A stretch of 64,000 nucleotides of DNA from Sinorhizobium meliloti 4H41 (GTDB lineage: Bacteria; Pseudomonadota; Alphaproteobacteria; Rhizobiales; Rhizobiaceae): positions 62,538 to 126,537 of the forward strand of contig NZ_AQWP01000007.1 in the NCBI RefSeq assembly GCF_000375585.1, written 5' to 3'. The notes beneath the pieces were generated by a model that saw nothing but the letters and a program-made list of their open reading frames with translations, searched no databases and was not told the DNA's origin. A program made the translations under genes and the position numbers. Positions 58,357 through 64,000 of the stretch are shown in pieces (the first letter of the stretch is position 1; each line of letters starts with the position of its first letter).

Positions 58357-59538
58357 ATGAACAAGGCCCGCAAAGCGCTCGAGAAATACCGCCGGGTCGT
58401 CATCAAGATCGGCTCGGCACTCCTCGTCGACCGCAAGACGGGGCTCAAGAAGAGCTGGCTCGACGCGCTCTGCGCCGATATTGCGGCCCTCAGGGCCAAG
58501 GGCGTGGAGATCCTCGTCGTCTCCTCGGGAGCGATCGCGCTTGGACGAACGGTGCTCGATCTGCCGGCGGGTGCGCTAAAGCTCGAAGAAAGCCAGGCGG
58601 CCGCCGCCGTCGGCCAGATCGTGCTGGCGCGTGCCTGGTCGGAGAGCCTCTCGACCCATGCGATCGTCGCCGGCCAGGTCCTCCTGACCCTCGGCGACAC
58701 CGAGGAACGACGGCGCTACCTCAATGCCCGCGCGACGATCGGCCAGCTTATGAAGCTCGGCTCGGTGCCGATCATCAACGAGAACGACACGGTCGCGACC
58801 ACCGAAATCCGCTATGGCGACAACGACCGGCTCGCAGCCAGGGTCGCGACCATGGTCGGCGCCGACCTTCTGGTCCTGCTCTCGGATATCGACGGGCTCT
58901 ATACCGCGCCGCCGCATCTCGATCCGAACGCCTGTTTCCTCGAAACGGTCGCCGAAATCACGCCCGAGATCGAGGCAATGGCGGGCGGCGCTGCCTCCGA
59001 GCTTTCGCGCGGCGGCATGCGTACCAAGATCGACGCCGGCAAGATCGCCACCACCGCCGGCTGCGCGATGATCATCGCCTCCGGCAAGCCGGATCACCCG
59101 CTGGCCGCGATCGAGGCGGGCGCGCGCTCGTCCTGGTTCGCGCCGTCAGGCTCTCCGGTGACCGCCCGCAAGACCTGGATCGCCGGACAGCTCCTGCCGG
59201 CCGGTTCGCTCTCGATCGATGCCGGAGCCGAAGCGGCGCTGCGTTCCGGCAAGAGCCTGCTGCCGGCCGGTGTCCGGCAGGTGACGGGAAGCTTCAGCCG
59301 TGGTGATACGATTGCGATCATCGGCGATTCCGGCCGCGAGATCGCCCGCGGTCTTGCCGGCTACGATGCCGACGAGGCGCGCCAGATCGCCGGCAAGAAG
59401 TCGGCCGAAATCGCTGTTATCCTCGGCTATGCCGGCCGCACCGCCATGGTTCACCGCGACGATCTGGTCATGACGGCTCCATCGGGCGCGCGCCCTGCAG
59501 AGGAAAGCGACGAGGGAAAGGGCAAGCTCCATGCTTGA
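58357..59538 (+). CDS. proB: Glutamate 5-kinase
   Basis: First step of proline synthesis. The protein has 393 residues with an N-terminal amino acid kinase domain ([33 protein letters not shown]) and a C-terminal PUA domain from about 285, including the [11 protein letters not shown] block. It overlaps proA by 8 bp. Confidence 0.96.
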   Translation: MNKARKALEKYRRVVIKIGSALLVDRKTGLKKSWLDALCADIAALRAKGVEILVVSSGAIALGRTVLDLPAGALKLEESQAAAAVGQIVLARAWSESLSTHAIVAGQVLLTLGDTEERRRYLNARATIGQLMKLGSVPIINENDTVATTEIRYGDNDRLAARVATMVGADLLVLLSDIDGLYTAPPHLDPNACFLETVAEITPEIEAMAGGAASELSRGGMRTKIDAGKIATTAGCAMIIASGKPDHPLAAIEAGARSSWFAPSGSPVTARKTWIAGQLLPAGSLSIDAGAEAALRSGKSLLPAGVRQVTGSFSRGDTIAIIGDSGREIARGLAGYDADEARQIAGKKSAEIAVILGYAGRTAMVHRDDLVMTAPSGARPAEESDEGKGKLHA

Positions 59539-60814
59539 GACGGTCGAACAGGACAAGGACGCCAACGCGATGATGCTGGAGATCGGACGCCGCGCCAAAG
59601 CGGCCGCCCGACCGCTTGCGACTGCAAGCGCCGAGCGCAAGCATGCGGCACTCGTCGCCATGGCAGACGTCATCGTCGCACGGACCGCCGAGATCCTCGG
59701 CGCCAATGCGCTCGACCTCGAAAACGCGCGCGAAAGCGGTGTTGCCGCCGCCTTCATCGACCGGCTGACGCTGACGGAAAGCCGCATCCGCGACATGGCG
59801 GACGGCATCCGCGCGATCGCCGGACTCAGGGACCCCGTCGGCGAGGTGATCTCCGAATGGGACCGTCCGAACGGGCTCCACATCGAACGGGTGCGGACGC
59901 CCCTGGGCGTGATCGGCGTGATCTATGAAAGCCGTCCGAACGTCACGGCGGATGCCGGCGCGCTCTGCCTCAAGGCCGGCAATGCGGTGATCCTGCGCGG
60001 CGGATCCGACAGCTTTCACTCGTCGCGGGCGATCCATGCCTGCCTGACCGCCGGATTGAAGGCCGCCGGCCTGCCGGAAGATGCGATCCAGATGGTGCCG
60101 GTCGCCGATCGCGCTGCCGTCGGCGCCATGCTCACCGGCCTGAACGGCGCGATCGACGTGATCGTGCCGCGCGGCGGAAAGAGCCTGGTCGCCCGTGTTC
60201 AGAAAGAGGCGCGGGTGCCGGTCTTCGCCCATCTCGAGGGTCTCTGCCACATCTACGTCGATGCTTCGGCCGATCACGATATGGCGAAGAAGATCGTCGT
60301 CAATGCGAAGATGCGCCGTACCGGCATCTGCGGCGCCGCCGAGACGCTGCTGATAGACCGCAACGCAGCCGAGAAATTCGCAGAGCCGCTCCTTGAGGCG
60401 CTCGTCGATGCCGGCTGCGAGGTGCGCGTCTGCGACGACCTCGCAAGGCTCATGCCCGGCCTGAAAGCTGCGACCGACGAGGATTGGGCCACAGAATATC
60501 TCGATGCGATCATCTCGGTAAGACTGGTCGACGGCATTTCCGGCGCGATCGAGCACATCAACACCTGGTCGTCGGCCCACACGGAAGCCGTGATCGCCGA
60601 GGATCCCGCCGTGGTCGAGCGGTTCTTCTCCGAGATCGATTCGGCGATCCTCCTGCACAATGCCTCGACGCAATTCGCCGACGGCGGCGAGTTCGGCATG
60701 GGCGGCGAGATCGGCATCGCCACCGGCAAGATGCACGCCCGCGGGCCTGTCGGCGTCGAGCAGCTCACCTCGTTCAAGTATCGCGTGCGCGGCACCGGAC
60801 AGGTGCGGCCCTGA
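59531..60814 (+). CDS. proA: Glutamate-5-semialdehyde dehydrogenase (gamma-glutamyl phosphate reductase)
   Basis: Second step of proline synthesis, 427 residues: [31 protein letters not shown] and the catalytic cysteine in [15 protein letters not shown]. It overlaps proB and is followed by nadD within 20 bp, so obgE-proB-proA-nadD is probably one transcript. Confidence 0.97.
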   Translation: MLETVEQDKDANAMMLEIGRRAKAAARPLATASAERKHAALVAMADVIVARTAEILGANALDLENARESGVAAAFIDRLTLTESRIRDMADGIRAIAGLRDPVGEVISEWDRPNGLHIERVRTPLGVIGVIYESRPNVTADAGALCLKAGNAVILRGGSDSFHSSRAIHACLTAGLKAAGLPEDAIQMVPVADRAAVGAMLTGLNGAIDVIVPRGGKSLVARVQKEARVPVFAHLEGLCHIYVDASADHDMAKKIVVNAKMRRTGICGAAETLLIDRNAAEKFAEPLLEALVDAGCEVRVCDDLARLMPGLKAATDEDWATEYLDAIISVRLVDGISGAIEHINTWSSAHTEAVIAEDPAVVERFFSEIDSAILLHNASTQFADGGEFGMGGEIGIATGKMHARGPVGVEQLTSFKYRVRGTGQVRP

Positions 60815-60828
60815 CGACACCGAACGAA

Positions 60829-61437
60829 GTGAATGCGCGCTATCTCAGCATGCCGCATGTCGAGTCCGGCATGGCCGTCGGCCTGTTCGGCGGATCCTTC
60901 AATCCGCCGCATGACGGGCATGCACTCGTCGCCGAGACCGCTTTGCGCCGGCTCCGGCTCGATCAGCTCTGGTGGATGGTGACGCCCGGCAATCCGCTCA
61001 AGGACCGCAACCATCTCGCACCTCTTGGCGAACGCATCGCGATGAGCGAGAAGATCGCCCGTAATCCGCGCATCAAGGTGACCGCTTTCGAGCAGGCGCT
61101 CGGCCAGAGCTACACGGCCCGCACGCTGGAGGCGATCCGCGCCCGCAACCGCGACGTCCGTTTCGTCTGGGTCATGGGCGCGGACAATCTCAAGAACTTT
61201 CACCGCTGGCAGGACTGGCGCAAGATCGTCGCCACTTTCCCTATCGCCGTTATCGACCGGCCCGGATCGACTCTTGCCTATCTCTCCTCGCCGATGGCGA
61301 GGGCTTTCAGCAAGGCCCGGGTCGACGAGGAGGATGCGGGAACCCTCGCTTTCCGCCGCGCGCCCGCCTGGACCTTCATTCACGGCCCGCGTTCGGGCTT
61401 GAGTTCGACGGCGCTTCGTTCGGCCAAATTCGGGTGA
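60829..61437 (+). CDS. nadD: Nicotinate-nucleotide adenylyltransferase
   Basis: Makes deamido-NAD from nicotinate mononucleotide. About 202 residues with the nucleotidyltransferase motif GLFGGSFNPPHDGH and the C-terminal SSTALRS (ISSTxxR). The start is uncertain: a GTG at 60829 includes the RYLSMPHVESGM stretch that I recall as conserved in other rhizobial NadD; the ATG at 60850 would give 195 residues. Neither has a strong ribosome-binding site; translation may be coupled to proA 14 bp upstream. Confidence 0.92.
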   Translation: MNARYLSMPHVESGMAVGLFGGSFNPPHDGHALVAETALRRLRLDQLWWMVTPGNPLKDRNHLAPLGERIAMSEKIARNPRIKVTAFEQALGQSYTARTLEAIRARNRDVRFVWVMGADNLKNFHRWQDWRKIVATFPIAVIDRPGSTLAYLSSPMARAFSKARVDEEDAGTLAFRRAPAWTFIHGPRSGLSSTALRSAKFG

Positions 61438-61559
61438 TTTCCCGTAATTCGGATCTCGTGTCTTGAAACCGTATGGGTTTGATGCCTACATTTAAGTACG
61501 GTTCGAACAATTATTTCGAATCGAACGTGCCTGTTCTGTTCATTTGGAAAGGAAAAACC

Positions 61560-61973
61560 CTGACAACAGCACACGCCAAGGGATATGCGGCATCCGCATT
61601 CCCGCGCAGCACGGAATCGAGCGACGAAGCCGCTGTCCGTGCGCTTCAACTGGTCCTCGAAAGCCTAGAGGACTCGAAGGCAGAAAATATCGTTACCATC
61701 GACATTGCCGGAAAATCGGCGCTGGGAGACTTCATGGTCGTCGTCTCCGGGCGATCGAACAGGCATGTGATGGCCATTGCCGACCACTTGATCACGGACC
61801 TGAAGGACGACGGCCTCGGCAGGGCTCGCGTCGAAGGTCTCGAGGGTGGCGACTGGGTACTGATCGACACCGGCGATGTGATCGTTCACATCTTCCGGCC
61901 GGAAATCCGGGCGTTCTACAACATCGAAAAGATGTGGGCGGCTCCCGAGATCGAAGACGGTACCCTGCACTGA
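61560..61973 (+). CDS. rsfS: Ribosomal silencing factor RsfS (possible CTG start)
   Basis: Iojap/DUF143 protein that keeps L14 from binding the 30S subunit under starvation. The core reads LVLESLEDSKAENIVTIDIA, GKSALGDFMVVVSGRSNRHV and VHIFRPEIRAFYNIEKMW. The CTG at 61560 starts LTTAHAKGYAAS, which resembles rhizobial RsfS starting MTTxHAKG, and AAGGA lies 7 nt upstream. An ATG at 61473 opens the same frame but its 29 extra residues look AT-rich and non-coding. That leaves 137 residues with a probable CTG start. Confidence 0.85.
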   Translation: MTTAHAKGYAASAFPRSTESSDEAAVRALQLVLESLEDSKAENIVTIDIAGKSALGDFMVVVSGRSNRHVMAIADHLITDLKDDGLGRARVEGLEGGDWVLIDTGDVIVHIFRPEIRAFYNIEKMWAAPEIEDGTLH

Positions 61974-62125
61974 GACACGTCGCCCGATCCTGACCATCGA
62001 CTCAGGACGGAGCGGCGGCCGGTGCCGAACGTGACATGCGATTGCCATCGCCGACAAGGCGGATGGCGGCAAGAATTTTGCCGGTCGATAACAACCGATC
62101 GGCGCCGGCGGGGACGGATCGGGTC

Positions 62126-62608
62126 ATGCGTATCGGACTTTTCGCAGTCGGCCGCCTCAAGGCGGGGCCGGAAAAGGACCTTGCGGGCCGCTATCTCGAC
62201 CGGTTCGCCAAGGCGGGTCCAGCCGTCGGCCTCGAATTGGCCCGTGTCGTGGAGACAGTCGAAAGCCGCGCCGGCAACGCGGAGACGCGCAAGCGCGAGG
62301 AAGCCGGACAGCTTGAAAAAGCGCTCGCCGACGGCAGCCTGCTCGTGCTGCTCGACGAGCGCGGCAAGGCGCTCGACTCGGAAGCTTTCGCACACCTGCT
62401 CGCTACCTTCAGGGATAGCGGCAAGCGCGATCTGATGATAGCGATCGGCGGTGCCGACGGACTTGATCCCGCGCTCCACGCCCGCGCCGACGCCGTGCTC
62501 AACCTCGGCAGGATGACCTGGCCGCACCAGCTCGTGCGCATCCTCATCGCCGAGCAGCTTTATCGCTCCGTGACGATCCTTTCGGGGCATCCTTATCATC
62601 GGGCCTGA
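62126..62608 (+). CDS. rlmH: 23S rRNA (pseudouridine1915-N3)-methyltransferase
   Basis: SPOUT-class methyltransferase of 160 residues. MRIGLFAVGRLKAGPEKDLA is the family start, IAIGGADGL the SAM-binding knot and MTWPHQLVRILIAEQLYRS the RNA/SAM-binding end with HPYHRA. It lies 152 bp after rsfS. ATG 62126 was chosen on the family N-terminus. Confidence 0.96.
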   Translation: MRIGLFAVGRLKAGPEKDLAGRYLDRFAKAGPAVGLELARVVETVESRAGNAETRKREEAGQLEKALADGSLLVLLDERGKALDSEAFAHLLATFRDSGKRDLMIAIGGADGLDPALHARADAVLNLGRMTWPHQLVRILIAEQLYRSVTILSGHPYHRA

Positions 62609-62749
62609 TCCGGCTGCCGCACCCCGCTGCCGCGCTTTCTTTCCGTAGATCCGGCCCGGTCCGCCTCCCGATACGATAACGCGAATATGTATTGGTTTGC
62701 CCAGCCAAATCAGATTAGGGTCTCCTAACTTTTGGACTTATGAGACGGG

Positions 62750-64000
62750 ATGAGACCTCCAACGAATAGAGCCTGTTTGAAGCGGGGCGCGCGGCGGTTC
62801 GGCTGCGGTACTGCGGTCATGGCGCTTTTCCTGTCGGTGATCGGCCCGACTGCGGCTCAGGACGCGCCCGCCGCCGCGCCGGCCGATGCGGGTGCCGCCA
62901 AGCCGGCGCCGCCGGATCCGGCTGCCGATCTGGCGGTCCGGCGCGACAGTACCGCGAGCGAGCTCGAGGCACTGTCGAAGACGATCACGCTTTCGCGGGA
63001 TCGCTCCGAGGCACTCGAAAAGACGATCGCCGAGATCGACAAGAGCAACGAGACCCTCCGCGAAGCCCTCGTGGATTCGGCAGCCAAGCGGCAGGAGCTC
63101 GAACGCCGGATCGCCGACGGCGAAAGGAAGCTCGGCGATCTGCGCGTCAAGGAGGATGTGGTGCGGCGTTCGCTGCGGGCCCGTCGCGGCCTTTTGGCCG
63201 AGGTGCTCGCCGCTCTCCAGCGCATGGGCCGCAATCCGCCGCCGGCAATCCTCGTGACTCCGGAGGATGCGCTCGGCTCCGTACGCAGCGCCATTCTGCT
63301 CGGCGCCGTCGTTCCTGAGATACGCGAGCAGACCGACAGCCTCGTCGCCGACCTGCAGGCGCTCGCCGATATCCGCAGCGGCATCGCCAGCGAACGCGAG
63401 GAACTGACCGCGGCAATGACCGCCCGGCTCGAGGAAGAGCGGCGGATGTCGATGCTCGTCGCCGAAAAGGAGAAGCTGAGGCAACGCAATGCGGCCGATC
63501 TGGCGGTCGAACAGCGCAAGGCCGAGGAACTCGCCCTGCAGGCGGAGAACCTCGAGGGCCTGATCTCATCGCTCGAAAACGAGATCTCCTCCGTGCGCGA
63601 AGCGGCCGCCGCCGCCCGCGCCGAGGAGGAGGAACGCCGCCGCATGAGCGAGGCCGAGCGCGAGGCTGCGCGGGAGCTCGCCCGGAGTGCCGTGCCTGAC
63701 AAAAACCGCATTGCGCCGGCATATGTCTTTTCCGAGCTGCGGGAGCGGCTGACTTATCCCGTTGCGGGTTCGCTTGTGCGCCGTTTTGGCGACGCGGACG
63801 GAACGGGGCATTCGCTGCAGGGGATCATGCTCGAGACCAATGCAGGCGCGCTGGTGACTACGCCGGCGGACGGGTGGATCGTCTATGCCGGGAGTTTCCG
63901 CAGCTACGGGCAGATGATCATTCTCAATGCCGGTGACGGGTATCATATCGTGCTCGCCGGCATGGAAAACGTCAGTGTCCGGCCGGGGCAATTCGTCGTG
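62750..64000 (+). CDS. Murein hydrolase activator, EnvC/M23 type, 5' part
   Basis: The frame from ATG 62750 is open to the right edge, about 417 codons. A signal peptide (core about 23-34, cleavage near PTAA-QD) is followed by a long coiled coil (about 60-330) with GRNPPPAILVTPEDALGSVR and then a LytM-like domain (AYVFSELRERLTYPVAGSLV, RRFGDADGTGHSLQGIMLET, YAGSFRSYGQMIILNAGDGY). EnvC proteins activate amidases; catalytic metal ligands cannot be judged from this fragment. The gene continues outside. Confidence 0.9.
   Translation, partial: MRPPTNRACLKRGARRFGCGTAVMALFLSVIGPTAAQDAPAAAPADAGAAKPAPPDPAADLAVRRDSTASELEALSKTITLSRDRSEALEKTIAEIDKSNETLREALVDSAAKRQELERRIADGERKLGDLRVKEDVVRRSLRARRGLLAEVLAALQRMGRNPPPAILVTPEDALGSVRSAILLGAVVPEIREQTDSLVADLQALADIRSGIASEREELTAAMTARLEEERRMSMLVAEKEKLRQRNAADLAVEQRKAEELALQAENLEGLISSLENEISSVREAAAAARAEEEERRRMSEAEREAARELARSAVPDKNRIAPAYVFSELRERLTYPVAGSLVRRFGDADGTGHSLQGIMLETNAGALVTTPADGWIVYAGSFRSYGQMIILNAGDGYHIVLAGMENVSVRPGQFVV

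Overview
This window is GC-rich chromosomal DNA of a fast-growing rhizobial alphaproteobacterium, most likely Sinorhizobium/Ensifer. The evidence is the mdh-sucCDAB gene order with a separate lpdA, the hemC-hemD-mitofilin-hemY block, an Omp19-type lipoprotein, and several families of short hairpin-forming intergenic repeats typical of rhizobia. No species is claimed. Almost all of it is core genome. I see no phage, transposase, CRISPR array or large island.

Layout. 1-5.0 kb: 5' part of priA (reverse), short-type transaldolase with a good terminator, a RecF/AAA-like ATPase, a lysophospholipid acyltransferase and xerC. 5.0-17.5 kb: a TraB/GumN protein, then on the reverse strand the lower TCA cycle: mdh-sucC-sucD-sucA-sucB and, after a coupled LysE exporter/secreted protein/SDR trio, lpdA, the E3 subunit. 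17.6-19.6 kb: zapE, a HigA-antitoxin remnant fused to a dispersed repeat, and an Omp19/Inh lipoprotein. 19.8-27.3 kb: a carbohydrate ABC importer on the reverse strand, divergent from a ROK repressor, a Gfo/Idh/MocA dehydrogenase and a ThuA-domain protein; this is a self-contained sugar uptake and oxidation locus. 27.5-28.9 kb: a Phd/PemK-type toxin-antitoxin pair and an exported MsrA. 29-32.5 kb: sdhCDAB.

32.8-36.9 kb: a small exported protein preceded by a perfect CtrA-like box, then a reverse-strand row (tsaD, gpsA, YciI, EVE, ETFB-type lysine methyltransferase). 37.1-43.3 kb: hemC, hemD, a Mic60/mitofilin homologue, hemY, a TerB-like protein and a glutamine amidotransferase. 43.3-53.6 kb: MFS transporter, YggT, ppa, a secreted hypothetical, a GNAT enzyme, typA, a Tat-exported PhoD phosphatase, a KTSC protein and an amidase. 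The stretch from ppa to phoD is flanked by two inverted clusters, each made of two 198-bp tandem repeats. 53.6-64 kb: two small conserved hypotheticals, tRNA-Ser(CGA), rplU-rpmA, two GNAT enzymes, obgE-proB-proA-nadD-rsfS-rlmH and the 5' part of an EnvC/M23 murein hydrolase activator.

The window therefore combines central carbon metabolism (mdh, suc, lpdA, sdh), heme biosynthesis with an inner-membrane organising protein, and a ribosome assembly/proline/NAD/peptidoglycan block. The less explained parts are the sugar locus, the repeat architecture around 45-52 kb, the two CtrA-like boxes and a few small unrecognised proteins. I found no convincing wholly new multi-gene system.
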